Shown here: in pieces, positions 52,586 to 61,778 of the stretch
Layout: the number at the start of each line of letters is the position of its first letter
How positions within the stretch are numbered: the first letter of the stretch is position 1
Origin: Kolteria novifilia
Lineage (GTDB): Bacteria > Planctomycetota > Planctomycetia > Kolteriales > Kolteriaceae
Direction: 5' to 3'
Assembly: GCA_007748055.1 (NCBI GenBank)
Contig: CP036279.1
Span: 7,502,001-7,566,000, forward strand
DNA length: 64,000 nucleotides
The notes under the pieces: model-generated
The model's database searches: none
Seen by the model: the letters and a program-made list of their open reading frames with translations, nothing else
What the model was told of the DNA's origin: nothing
Position numbers and translations under genes: made by a program

Positions 52586-54505
52586 ATGGGTCCGAACGCG
52601 GCACTCGTCACGCTTTTTTCGTTCGCGGCATTGGGCCTCGCCTACGTCCTGTATGGACGTTTTCTGGCCCGCCGCATCTTTCAGCTCGATCCCGATCGGC
52701 GAACGCCGGCGCATGAGTTGGAGGACGGGGTCGACTACCTACCGACGAAAAAGCCTGTTCTGTTCGGCCATCACTTCGCGTCGATCGCCGGTCTCGGCCC
52801 GATTCTCGGCCCCGCGATCGCTGTCATTTGGGGTTGGGTGCCGGCCGTCATCTGGGTCATCGTCGGCTGCATCTTCATGGGGGCGGTGCACGACCTCGGC
52901 GCGATCACCGTCAGCATGCGGCACAAGGGCCGCTCGATCGGCGACGTCTGCCGCGACTTGATCGGCCCACGGGCGAGACTCCTCTTTCTGGTGATCGTCT
53001 TCTTCTTGATGTCGCTGGCGATGGGGGCGTTCGTCAAGGCGATCACATCCCTGTTCGTTTATTTCCGTCCCGATGCGATCATTCCCTCACTGGGCCTGAT
53101 GATCGTCGCGATGATCATGGGCGTGGCGGTCTACCGGCTGAAATTCAGCCTCGGCCCGACGACCGGGATCGCACTGGCGGCTTTCGGTGGGCTCATCCTT
53201 TGGGGCGTCGCTCAGCCGGTCCTGACCTACGAGTGGTTCCTTCCCAACAACGTCGAGACGACCCTTGCCGGGGCTCGCGCGGCCGACGCGGAAGCGTTCG
53301 CGTCACCGTACGGTGCGGCCGACGCGGTGGCGTACTTCAATTCGACGGGCAACGAGGAAGCGGTCGCGGCCGTCGGCAGCGCGGCGAAGCAAGCCTCCTC
53401 GACGTGGACTTGGGTCCTCCTCGGGTATGGATTTCTCGCGTCGGTCCTACCCGTTTGGCTCTTGCTGCAACCGCGTGACTACATCAACAGTTTCCAGCTC
53501 TACGCGGCGCTGGCGATGATGGTGCTCGGTCTGACCATCGCCACGCTCACCGGAGCCCCGGAGAGTCACATCCATGCCGAGGCTTTCCGCATGGGCGTTG
53601 TCGACGATGCTCCGCCAGTCTTTCCATTCCTGTTGGTGACGATCGCTTGTGGGGCGATCAGCGGTTTTCACAGCCTCGTTTCCAGCGGTACGACGGTTCG
53701 TCAGCTCGACAAAGAGACCGACGCGCTGCCGATCGGGTTCGGTGCGATGCTTACCGAAGGGGGCCTCGCGATCCTGATCATCATGGCGTGCGTGGCGGGC
53801 CTCGGTGCCTCGGCATGGGCGCCCGACGGCATCTACTCGAGTTGGGAAGGGATTGGCAAGGCGAGCCTCGGGGACAAGCTCGATGCGGTCGTGACTGGGG
53901 GAGGGGCCTTTCTCAGCAAACTCGGCATCCCGATGGCGTACGGGACCGCGTTCCTCGCGGTGACGATCACGGCGTTCGCGCTGACCACGCTCGACTCCGC
54001 GACGCGGCTCTTGCGGTTCAACGTCGAGGAGATCTTCCGCTCGATCGGGTTTGGCGTCCTTGCCAATCGCTACATCGCCTCAGCCTGCGCCGTCGCGGGG
54101 ATCGCTTATTTTGCTCTCTCCCCCGCGGGCGCCGACTTGTGGATTCTATTCGGCACCACGAACCAATTACTTGCGGGATTGACGCTACTCGCGGTCAGCC
54201 TTTTCCTTTTCAAACTCAAGAGAAACATGTTCGTGACGCTTATTCCGATGGTAGTGATGCTGTCGGTGTCGATGTGGGCGATGTGCCTGAACGTCGCCGA
54301 CTCGTTCATGAAGGAGGAATGGACCCGTAAGGAGCACTCGATCATCTGGGTCTCGCTCGCGGTGATGGCGATGAGCGTCTGGCTGATCGTCGAGGGAATC
54401 CTCTCCTTCGCGCGTGGCCGTGACGGCGGCGCCGATCCCCCGGCGACGCCGCCCGAAGTCCATTCGGAAGAGGACGAGGTCGCCGCGTCGGCGCACCTGG
54501 GCTAG
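52586..54505 (+). CDS. cstA: carbon starvation protein CstA-type transporter
   Basis: A 639-residue inner-membrane transporter of the CstA family, with about sixteen hydrophobic segments. The N-terminal DGVDYLPTKKPVLFGHHFASIAGLGPILGPAIAV block and MGAVHDLGAITVSMRHKGRSIG are diagnostic in pattern; HSLVSSGTTVRQLDKETDA and ALTTLDSATRLLRF follow. CstA and its relatives import peptides or pyruvate during carbon limitation. The usual small partner YbdD is not next to it; instead a small Cys-Cys protein follows 235 bases on. Clear ATG start with GGGAG leader. Confidence 0.93.
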   Translation: MGPNAALVTLFSFAALGLAYVLYGRFLARRIFQLDPDRRTPAHELEDGVDYLPTKKPVLFGHHFASIAGLGPILGPAIAVIWGWVPAVIWVIVGCIFMGAVHDLGAITVSMRHKGRSIGDVCRDLIGPRARLLFLVIVFFLMSLAMGAFVKAITSLFVYFRPDAIIPSLGLMIVAMIMGVAVYRLKFSLGPTTGIALAAFGGLILWGVAQPVLTYEWFLPNNVETTLAGARAADAEAFASPYGAADAVAYFNSTGNEEAVAAVGSAAKQASSTWTWVLLGYGFLASVLPVWLLLQPRDYINSFQLYAALAMMVLGLTIATLTGAPESHIHAEAFRMGVVDDAPPVFPFLLVTIACGAISGFHSLVSSGTTVRQLDKETDALPIGFGAMLTEGGLAILIIMACVAGLGASAWAPDGIYSSWEGIGKASLGDKLDAVVTGGGAFLSKLGIPMAYGTAFLAVTITAFALTTLDSATRLLRFNVEEIFRSIGFGVLANRYIASACAVAGIAYFALSPAGADLWILFGTTNQLLAGLTLLAVSLFLFKLKRNMFVTLIPMVVMLSVSMWAMCLNVADSFMKEEWTRKEHSIIWVSLAVMAMSVWLIVEGILSFARGRDGGADPPATPPEVHSEEDEVAASAHLG

Positions 54506-54740
54506 GGTTTCGCGAGCGGGACGTGGAGGATGCCACTGGTTGCTTGTCGGCCAGTGCATGCGACTTGATTGCTTTCCGTCGAGCATTCGGAGCCGGATCC
54601 TCGAGAGCGCCTTTCATTTCTCGATGGTCAAGTCACGGGGAGCCCCAACCCTCCGTCACTGGCAGTCGATCAGTCATTGGCACTCGACAGACGAGGATCG
54701 GGTAGCGAGTGTTGGGCTCCTTATTGGCGGGAGAGGGACA
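54506..54740. repeat. intergenic region with partial palindromic element
   Basis: At 54531-54556 there is a variant of the 58-bp element hairpin (TGCCACTGGTTGCTTGTCGG then CCAGTGC). The remaining bases show no gene; GGGAGAGGG just upstream of 54741 is the Shine-Dalgarno for the next gene. Confidence 0.55.
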
Positions 54741-55190
54741 ATGACGCCGGTCTCGGTCATCCTGATTCGCGAGAATGCCGAACAGGTGACCGGCAGCGGT
54801 TGCTGCGGCAAGCTCGAAGGGGATGATGAGCTCGTGCGCCGGGCGGATCTCTTTCGCGAAACGCGGCTCTGCCAGGAGAGCTTTGGCGTGCTGCATCGCG
54901 CGATTCGGGAGTTTTTCCCGGACGAGCAGGGGGTTCAGCGCGTCCGGGTCGTCACCGTCGATCCACGCAACCAACTCTATCTCGCGTCGAAACTCTGGTA
55001 CGACGTCTTCCGCTATCGGCCGGGCTGGCGCGAGGGGACGCGGACGATGACGCAGTGGTTCGCGCTCCCCGCGGTCGTCGTGAACGGTCGGGTCGTCAGC
55101 GACAGCCAGGGAGCGCCCAGTCCCGACGAGCTGTGCCACGTCATCGCGTCGCTTTTGAACCCAAGCCAACACTGCGATTCCGAAGTGTAA
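54741..55190 (+). CDS. small thioredoxin-like protein with vicinal cysteines
   Basis: A 149-residue protein of unknown function. ATG 54741 follows a strong GGGAGAGGG and is followed by clean coding sequence; the longer open frame is not supported. After strand 1 (VSVILIRENA) comes GSGC21C22GKLEG, a vicinal pair of cysteines. Near the C-terminus FALPAVVVNGRVV has the cis-proline-plus-strand pattern of a thioredoxin fold, followed by SPDEL and a last helix. This suggests a redox or metal/cluster-binding thioredoxin-like protein. It lies between cstA and apt on the same strand; a link to CstA is possible but unproven. Confidence 0.6.
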   Translation: MTPVSVILIRENAEQVTGSGCCGKLEGDDELVRRADLFRETRLCQESFGVLHRAIREFFPDEQGVQRVRVVTVDPRNQLYLASKLWYDVFRYRPGWREGTRTMTQWFALPAVVVNGRVVSDSQGAPSPDELCHVIASLLNPSQHCDSEV

Positions 55191-55364
55191 GCCCTCGAGC
55201 GCGGCGGCCGGCCACTCGGCGGAGTCATCTTCGTGCGATCCTTCGGCGCCAGCTTCATCGCGTCATCATATACCAAGTCATCGAATCCAACGCGTAGCGA
55301 TGTCGCGACGGGACCATCCCAAGCATCGCCGCCGCAGTGACCGTCGAAAGAGAAACGAGCCACC

Positions 55365-55898
55365 ATGTCGAACATTGAACAACTGGGCGCCCTGGTCCGC
55401 ACCATTCCCGATTTCCCGAAGCCGGGGATTCAGTTTCGCGACATCACGACGTTGCTTCAGGATCCTTGGGGGCTCAAGCGCATCATCGATGAGTTCGTCA
55501 GTCACTACCAGTACTCCCCGATCGACCAGATCGTCGCGATCGAGTCTCGCGGCTTCGTCATCGGCGGGGCGCTGGCCTATCGGCTCGGCTGCGGTTTGGT
55601 CATCGCGCGGAAGCCGGGGAAACTTCCGGCCGAGGTCGAACGGCAGGAGTACCAGCTCGAGTATGGTTCCGACTCGATCGAAATCCATCGCGACGCGATC
55701 TCCGAGAACGACCGCGTCTTGATTATCGACGACTTGCTCGCGACTGGTGGAACGTGCGATGCCACTTGCCAGCTCGTCGAAATCCTGGGCGGAAAGGTCG
55801 TCGGTTGCGGCTTCGTGATCTGCCTGCCCGATTTGAAGGGACCAGAGCGACTGAAACGCTACGACAACCACTGGCTGATCGAATTTGAAGGGGACTAA
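55365..55898 (+). CDS. apt: adenine phosphoribosyltransferase
   Basis: A 177-residue cytoplasmic purine-salvage enzyme converting adenine and PRPP to AMP and pyrophosphate. Signatures: IPDFPKPGIQFRDITTLL at the N-terminus, ESRGFVIGGALAYRLG, the APRT-type RKPGKLP, and the PRPP-binding loop VLIIDDLLATGGT. Full family length with an ATG start. Together with the purine nucleoside phosphorylase at 61.8 kb it gives the region two purine-salvage enzymes, though not in one operon. Confidence 0.96.
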   Translation: MSNIEQLGALVRTIPDFPKPGIQFRDITTLLQDPWGLKRIIDEFVSHYQYSPIDQIVAIESRGFVIGGALAYRLGCGLVIARKPGKLPAEVERQEYQLEYGSDSIEIHRDAISENDRVLIIDDLLATGGTCDATCQLVEILGGKVVGCGFVICLPDLKGPERLKRYDNHWLIEFEGD

Positions 55899-56015
55899 TC
55901 GGTTGGGCGCCCTCGTCCCGACTCCTCGTCCCTGAAACGAGCAACGATTGGTTGCAATCCTCCACGAAGCCCATCACGATGGACTCGCCGCGTTTAGGCC
56001 TTGGAGGATTTTCCC

Positions 56016-58433
56016 TTGTCCGAGTCGAATCGCTCCATCCCATCCTCGGAACAGCCGAAGGGTCAACCGAAGCGCCGCTCCGCCGCGGTCTCCAGAGGAA
56101 CGCCCACCGCGAAGCGGTCCGCCGTCGCGTCGGCCGCCCGCAACGGAAGCAAGCCCGCGACCGCCACCCAGACCCGCCGACCAAAAGGGGCGCGCCCCAA
56201 GGAGCAAATCTCCGAGGCCGAACTCCTCGCTCCGCTCAGCCAGCCGATCAAGCGAACCAAGACGACAACGCTCTATCGCCTGGGCATGGTCTTGGTCGCG
56301 GTGACGTTCGTCCTGCTGGTGATGATCTACCTCGCGATCATCGCGGCGACTGCCTACGGGGTCTACTACCACACGGTCAACCATTGGTCGATCATCAACC
56401 CCGGTCCAGGTAGCTCAAGCAAGGGCCTCAAAGGGCAGGTCTTCCTCTACTTCGTGCCGATCGTCGTCGGGTGCGCGGTGGTGCTGTTTCTCATCAAGCC
56501 GCTCTTCGCCCCGAAGGCGAAAAAGCCGGTCTCGCTCACGCTCCCGCGAAACAAACATCCGCGACTCTACGCCTTCGTCGAGGCCCTCGCGGTCACCGTC
56601 AACGCCCCCATTCCCCGTCGGATCGACGTCGAGATGGAACCGAACGCCTCGGCTCGGTTGAAAGGGGGACTCGCCGGCTTCCTTGGCAACAAGCTGATCC
56701 TCTCGATCGGGCTGCCGTTGGTGCGGGGGCTCAGTTTGCGGCAGTTGACCGGGGTCCTCGCCCACGAGTTCGGCCACTTCTCCCAAGGGGCGGGCATGAG
56801 GGTGACGTATGTCATCCGCGTCCTGAACCACTGGTTCGCTCGCGTCGTCTACGAGCGGGATCACTGGGACGAGTGGCTGGTACACTATTCCTCGCACGGC
56901 AGCGCGATCTCCTTCTTCTGCGTGACGATTCGGGGCGTCGTCTGGGTCAGCCGCTGGATCCTCTGGGGGCTGATGATGGTCGGACACGCCGTCAGCGGGT
57001 TCATGCTTCGCCAGATGGAGTTCGACGCCGATCAGTACGAAATCCAGATCGCCGGCAGCAAAGCCTTCGGCGAGACCGCGCGCGAACTGCGGCTCTTGGG
57101 ATTCGCCTTTCACAACGCGCAGTCGGACCTCAACGACGCGTGGCACGACGGCCGACTCGCCGACGATCTCCCCGCCCTGATCATGGCCAATCGCGAGGAA
57201 ATCGCGGAAAAACCCGATGCCGTCGAAAAGATCAACGCTCTCATGGACGAAGCCAAGACAAGTATCTTCGACACCCATCCGAGCGATCGCGAACGCAACG
57301 CGAGAGCCGACGAAGCCGACGCCGAGGGCATCTTCACGCTCGATCTGCCGGCGACGACCCTCTTCGCCGACGTCGATCGGCTTTGCCGCAGCGCGACCTT
57401 CACCTACTACCGGACGCTCCTCGAGGATCCCATGGGGGGACCGCGCCTCTCCAAGGACCAACTCGTCGACACCGCGCTGATCACCCGCGAGCAACGCGAA
57501 CGCGCCGACATGAACCGCGCGCTCTACCGCTATTTCCAGGGAAAACTCCTCGACGAGTTCCACTTCTTCCTCCAGATGAAGGAAATCCCCGTCCCGGACG
57601 TCCCCAAGGAGACCTCCCAGGAGGTCGCTCGCGGCCGCAAGAACATGCAAGCGCGACTCGACAAAGTCGCCGAGGCCTCCAAACGCTACGGCGAGGCCCG
57701 CAAGCAGTTCCTTCTCGCCAGCGCGGCGTTGACGCTCATCAAGCTGAAACACCCCATTCGGGCGAAGGACTTCGAGCTTGAGGGAACCAAGGCCGAGAAT
57801 GCGCGCGCGGCGATCGCGATCGCCGAGGAGGACCGCGATCGCGCGCTCAAGGTCATGGATCGCTTCACCGACTACGCCCGCATGCGGCTCGGCAACGCGC
57901 TGAGCTTGCTCCAGCTTCCGGCCCTGCGTCAGCGTCTCGAGGACGGCGACACCATCTTCGAACGTTGCGAGGAGCTTGTCGCGCGATTGGCGAAACTCGA
58001 AGAGTGCTGGCTCGACGTCGACGAACTTCACGCGAGCAACACCGAGTACTACATCATGCTGGCGTGCGCCCAGGACCAAGACGTCACTCAGAAGTACATC
58101 GCCAAACTCAAGGCCCATGCCCAGTCCCAGTGGCGGCTCTTGCATCGCATCAAGAACACCCTCAACGACGTGCCCTATCCTTTCACTCACGCGGAAACCG
58201 ACATGACGATCGGCAAGCAAGTTCTGCCCGTCGTTCCCGACAAGGACGATTTCGGGGGAATCTACCAGGCGGCCGATTTCTCGTTTTCGTCCCTCGACAC
58301 GCTTTATTTCCGCCTCATTTCCGCCCTTGCCGCTTATGCCGAGAAGGTCGAAGGGGCAATCGGCTTGAAGCCATGGGAAGATCCCGTCGACGACAAGGAG
58401 AGCAAGTCCGAAGCGAGCAGCGCGAAGGCCTAG
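56016..58433 (+). CDS. M48-family membrane metalloprotease
   Basis: A protein of about 805 residues. The start is best placed at TTG 56016, eight bases after GGAGG; TTG 56001 is the in-frame alternative and lies on top of that Shine-Dalgarno. A basic, low-complexity N-terminus is followed by two transmembrane segments (near TLYRLGMVLVAVTFVLLVMIY and VFLYFVPIVVGCAVVLFLI in position), then the peptidase domain with the zinc motif HEFGH (H250 and H254 counting from 56016), two further hydrophobic stretches and the downstream acidic ligand region MEFDADQYE. The C-terminal 400 residues are helical and charged with no known domain. It is much longer than HtpX/Ste24 and probably has its own substrate range. 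Confidence 0.85.
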   Translation: MSESNRSIPSSEQPKGQPKRRSAAVSRGTPTAKRSAVASAARNGSKPATATQTRRPKGARPKEQISEAELLAPLSQPIKRTKTTTLYRLGMVLVAVTFVLLVMIYLAIIAATAYGVYYHTVNHWSIINPGPGSSSKGLKGQVFLYFVPIVVGCAVVLFLIKPLFAPKAKKPVSLTLPRNKHPRLYAFVEALAVTVNAPIPRRIDVEMEPNASARLKGGLAGFLGNKLILSIGLPLVRGLSLRQLTGVLAHEFGHFSQGAGMRVTYVIRVLNHWFARVVYERDHWDEWLVHYSSHGSAISFFCVTIRGVVWVSRWILWGLMMVGHAVSGFMLRQMEFDADQYEIQIAGSKAFGETARELRLLGFAFHNAQSDLNDAWHDGRLADDLPALIMANREEIAEKPDAVEKINALMDEAKTSIFDTHPSDRERNARADEADAEGIFTLDLPATTLFADVDRLCRSATFTYYRTLLEDPMGGPRLSKDQLVDTALITREQRERADMNRALYRYFQGKLLDEFHFFLQMKEIPVPDVPKETSQEVARGRKNMQARLDKVAEASKRYGEARKQFLLASAALTLIKLKHPIRAKDFELEGTKAENARAAIAIAEEDRDRALKVMDRFTDYARMRLGNALSLLQLPALRQRLEDGDTIFERCEELVARLAKLEECWLDVDELHASNTEYYIMLACAQDQDVTQKYIAKLKAHAQSQWRLLHRIKNTLNDVPYPFTHAETDMTIGKQVLPVVPDKDDFGGIYQAADFSFSSLDTLYFRLISALAAYAEKVEGAIGLKPWEDPVDDKESKSEASSAKA

Positions 58434-58584
58434 ACGTCTCGCGGAGGAACTCCTCCGCATCGAAACGTCGCGATGTGGTCAGGTGGATCAGTTCCTTCGC
58501 CCCAGAACGACATATGCTTGAACGGGGAGATGGCGCCGCTACGACAGGTCGGTACTCGATGGCGGGCCAACACAGGAGGTTCAC

Positions 58585-59934
58585 GTGGCGGGCGACCCCA
58601 ACGAGTTCGACCACGGGCACTCTTCCAGGGAGGAAGGCGACAGCGACGAGGAACGCTCGTTGACCGGTCACCGCAAACGTTCCATGCTCGGAGACTCGAC
58701 GCTTCTCTCGCTCGTCGAGAAGCTACTCACCCCCGCTTGGGAAACCGCCGCCGAGCGTCTCCGCGCCGCGGGCAAGGACGCCGAGCCCGCCCTCCTCGCG
58801 GGCCTGCACGATTCCCGCTTCCTGCAACCGAAACGCGACGTTGACCATGTCGTGGCTCCCTCTCCGCTGAGCCGGCTGCTCGGCGTGGTCGATCTTCGCT
58901 CCCCCTTCGTCGCCGAGCGCATCGAAGCGCTCACGCGCCATCCCGACGACCGCATTCGCTGCGTGGTGGCCGAATGGCTCGCGAAGCTCGCCCAGCCACC
59001 TTGCGTCGAACCGCTGCGCCGACTCCTCAACGACCCCTCGGGGACCGTCCGCTCGGCGGCGATCTGTTCGCTCATCTCCTCGTTGAGCGCCGAACGGGGA
59101 GCGCCCTCTTTCTTCGACGCGATCTTCGACACGCTTAGCGAGCGTGTCCGCATCCGCGATGAAGGAGTTTCGACCTGCATGATGCTCATCGATCGGCAGC
59201 GAGCGATCGAGGCACTTCGTCAGCGGGACCTCCTCCACCCGAATCATCCGGAGATCTACTCCGTCCTCGAGACCTTGCTCGAACACCGCGTCCTGATCGA
59301 GGAAGCGACGCTACGCGCGTTGGCCGAAGCCCTGCGCCAACGCGAGGGTCATTGGACGCGGACGCGGGCGTTGGGAACCGCCCTTCGGATGGCCGCCCTG
59401 GCCGGCCACGCCTGGGCCGAACCGTTGATCGCCTCTTCGCTCGCGTCTGAAGACGTCGATCAACGGCTCCTCGCCGCCGAGGCCCTCTGCGCGTGGCACG
59501 GAATCGAGGACCTCCATCATGCGGTCTTCGAGATGCGCGACGCGGTTGGCTTCGACGGACTCTCGAAGCCGCAGCGCGACGTTTATTGCCTCTATGTTTG
59601 GGACGCGGAGGTCAAGACGGGAGGGATCGCCCAGTTCTTCGGCAACGATCTCGGCGGGCACGCGCGCGACGTCCAAGCGAGTTTTGACGCTGTCGGGGCC
59701 GGCGCCGCGGGACGGATCTTTCAAAAGGCATGCGCCGCCTTCGGGCCATCCGGCCCGCCCGAGGACCTAACCGATCGTCAACTCGCCATGCTTTCGCTCG
59801 CCGAGACCCAAACCGATTGGAAGGATCTCTCGCAAGAGTACATCACCGACCCCGATCACATCGAAGTCCTCATCGCCAAGTACGCCATTAGCCATCGTGA
59901 CGATTTCGTATGGTCGCGAGACGCAAACGATTGA
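58585..59934 (+). CDS. HEAT-repeat and DMP19-like domain protein
   Basis: A 449-residue cytoplasmic protein. GTG 58585 follows AGGAGG by five bases. The first 300 residues are HEAT-like helical repeats (RIEALTRHPDDRIRCVVAEWLAKL in pattern, PLRRLLNDPSGTVRSAAICSL). The last 130 residues match the DMP19/DUF4375 fold: LSKPQRDVYCLYVWDAEVKTGG, then AQFFGNDLG and a helical tail; the family's best-known member is a DNA-mimic protein of Neisseria, but most members, like this one, are uncharacterised. The charge pattern here is not strongly acidic. Confidence 0.75.
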   Translation: MAGDPNEFDHGHSSREEGDSDEERSLTGHRKRSMLGDSTLLSLVEKLLTPAWETAAERLRAAGKDAEPALLAGLHDSRFLQPKRDVDHVVAPSPLSRLLGVVDLRSPFVAERIEALTRHPDDRIRCVVAEWLAKLAQPPCVEPLRRLLNDPSGTVRSAAICSLISSLSAERGAPSFFDAIFDTLSERVRIRDEGVSTCMMLIDRQRAIEALRQRDLLHPNHPEIYSVLETLLEHRVLIEEATLRALAEALRQREGHWTRTRALGTALRMAALAGHAWAEPLIASSLASEDVDQRLLAAEALCAWHGIEDLHHAVFEMRDAVGFDGLSKPQRDVYCLYVWDAEVKTGGIAQFFGNDLGGHARDVQASFDAVGAGAAGRIFQKACAAFGPSGPPEDLTDRQLAMLSLAETQTDWKDLSQEYITDPDHIEVLIAKYAISHRDDFVWSRDAND

Positions 59935-60021
59935 CACAAGTTCGTTCACACCACCGAACATCACGAGCAAGCGTGGCGGGTTGTCGGTGCAACGAACCTG
60001 GGTTACTCACGGCAATCGGCT
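59935..60021. other. short intergenic spacer
   Basis: 87 bases between the HEAT/DMP19 gene and composite element copy A. Nothing recognised. Confidence 0.4.
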
Positions 60022-60637
60022 GTTAGAGAACCCCTCCGGGGTTCGGTGAATGGGTATTTCCCCTACCCAGGGTGCGCGAGGCGCGACCCTGGGCTTCATT
60101 AGTCAATGCCTTCGGCATAGGGAATGAAGGCAAACCGAACGCACCTTGGGCCCCGTTTCGTTGTCGACGACGCTTTGCACTTCTTTGGAAGAGGGGATCG
60201 AACACAACATAGATCCAGAGCAGCCCAGCCAAATGTGAGCAACCCTGGTCAGAAGCGAACATCCTTCAACGTATGCGAACCTCCCCGCCAAACGTGCGAT
60301 GCATTGGCGGCGATGAATCATCACGTGTACGATGGGCTTCTCAAGAACAACGCCTTTCCCAACGATGGCATTGGTGCGAACGATGATGTCACGCCAAACA
60401 ACGGTATTGTTGCGAACGACGGTGTTGTTGCGAACGAAGCTGTTGTTGCGAACGATGGTGTTGTTGCGAACGAAGGTGTTGTTGCGAACGATGGTGTTGT
60501 CGCGAACAACGAAGGCGTCACGGGCGATGACGTCTATTCGAACGGCAACGCCGTTCTCTAATGAAGCCCAGGGTCGCGCTTCGCGCACCCTGGGTGGGCG
60601 TTCACACGATCCACCAACCCCTGCGGGGTTGTCTACC
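60022..60637. repeat. composite palindromic element, copy A (616 bp)
   Basis: Left inverted end 60022-60102 (AACCCCTCCGGGGTT hairpin, then CCCAGGGTGCGCG/CGCGACCCTGGG, then CTTCATTAG) and right inverted end 60558-60637, which read on the other strand is nearly the same sequence. Next to the left end is TCAATGCCTTCGGCATAGGG; next to the right end is the hairpin GAACGGCAACGCCGTTC. The core contains about 230 bases of unique sequence and an 18-bp tandem array (60361-60522). It is identical to copy B apart from three missing 18-bp units. Confidence 0.95.
60361..60522. repeat. 18-bp minisatellite in copy A, 9 units
   Basis: Nine units of consensus AACGATGGTGTTGTTGCG, the outer ones diverged and the central ones nearly identical. 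The phase of 18 bases keeps all frames in register, generating six-residue repeat ORFs in several frames on both strands. Confidence 0.95.
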
Positions 60638-60649
60638 GGAGGCATTAAC

Positions 60650-61105
60650 GTGGGCCAATCGCTGGTTGAGATCTACGTTCACCTCATCTGGTCAACCAAG
60701 GAACGAATACCGTTTCTCAACGACAACTACCTCAGAAACCAGCTTCATGCCTACCTCGCGACCGCGTGCCGATCGCGCGATTCTCCAGCTCAAATCGTGG
60801 GCGGCGTGGAAGACCACGTCCACCTCCTGTGCCGCTTGGGGAAATCGACGGACATCGCCGCGCTCGTTCGTGACTTGAAACGCGAAACGTCGAAATGGAT
60901 CAAGAACGCCGATCCACCCTGCGGGGACTTTCAATGGCAACAAGGATACGGGGCGTTCTCGATCAGTCCGTCGCATTTGGACAAACTCACCCAATACATC
61001 GCCCATCAAGAACAGCACCATGAAACGCTATCGTTTGAGGATGAGTTTCGGCGTCTCTGCGTGAAATACCGGATTGAGATTGATGAGCGGTATGTCTGGG
61101 ACTAG
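60650..61105 (+). CDS. REP-associated tyrosine transposase (RAYT, Y1_Tnp)
   Basis: A 151-residue HUH endonuclease of the IS200/IS605-related RAYT group, which cuts and rejoins single-stranded DNA at palindromic REP sequences. Visible: YVHLIWSTKER at the N-terminus, the HUH motif H56-V-H58 in GGVEDHVHLLCRLG, and the probable catalytic tyrosine Y116 in LTQYIAHQEQHH. GTG 60650 follows GGAGG by seven bases; the longer frame runs into the adjacent repeat. The gene fills the 470 bases between copies A and B of the composite element and stops 2 bases before copy B. It is intact and is the obvious candidate to act on the element ends. Confidence 0.93.
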   Translation: MGQSLVEIYVHLIWSTKERIPFLNDNYLRNQLHAYLATACRSRDSPAQIVGGVEDHVHLLCRLGKSTDIAALVRDLKRETSKWIKNADPPCGDFQWQQGYGAFSISPSHLDKLTQYIAHQEQHHETLSFEDEFRRLCVKYRIEIDERYVWD

Positions 61106-61107
61106 GC

Positions 61108-61777
61108 GTTAGAGAACCCCTCCGGGGTTCGGTGAATGGGTATTTCCCCTACCCAGGGTGCGCGAGGCGCGACCCTGGGCTTCATTAGTCAATGCCTTCG
61201 GCATAGGGAATGAAGGCAAACCGAACGCACCTTGGGCCCCGTTTCGTTGTCGACGACGCTTTGCACTTCTTTGGAAGAGGGGATCGAACACAACATAGAT
61301 CCAGAGCAGCCCAGCCAAATGTGAGCAACCCTGGTCAGAAGCGAACATCCTTCAACGTATGCGAACCTCCCCGCCAAACGTGCGATGCATTGGCGGCGAT
61401 GAATCATCACGTGTACGATGGGCTTCTCAAGAACAACGCCTTTCCCAACGATGGCATTGGTGCGAACGATGATGTCACGCCAAACAACGGTATTGTTGCG
61501 AACGACGGTGTTGTTGCGAACGAAGCTGTTGTTGCGAACGATGGTGTTGTTGCGAACGAAGGTGTTGTTGCGAACGAAGGTGTTGTTGCGAACGAAGGTG
61601 TTGTTGCGAACGATGGTGTTGTTGCGAACGATGGTGTTGTCGCGAACAACGAAGGCGTCACGGGCGATGACGTCTATTCGAACGGCAACGCCGTTCTCTA
61701 ATGAAGCCCAGGGTCGCGCTTCGCGCACCCTGGGTGGGCGTTCACACGATCCACCAACCCCTGCGGGGTTGTCTACC
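61108..61777. repeat. composite palindromic element, copy B (670 bp)
   Basis: Direct repeat of copy A, starting 2 bases after the RAYT stop codon and ending 1 base before the stop triplet of the convergent phosphorylase gene. Ends 61108-61188 and 61698-61777 are inverted repeats. I see no difference from copy A except 54 extra bases, exactly three additional 18-bp units in the core array. Confidence 0.95.
61447..61662. repeat. 18-bp minisatellite in copy B, 12 units
   Basis: The same array as in copy A but with twelve units; the extra three are AACGAAGGT-type and AACGATGGT-type units in the homogeneous centre of the array. Confidence 0.95.
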
Positions 61778-61778
61778 A

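Noticed and set aside
60124-60561. 145-residue VANDGV-repeat open frame in copy A (and its 163-residue twin at 61210-61701)
   Set aside because: Several frames on both strands are equally open across the 18-bp array, and the frame spans element hairpins. I treat them as non-coding, although expression could be tested.
60650-61105. Complete IS200/IS605 insertion sequence
   Set aside because: There is no TnpB and no typical IS200 ends; gene length and setting between REP-like elements fit a RAYT better.
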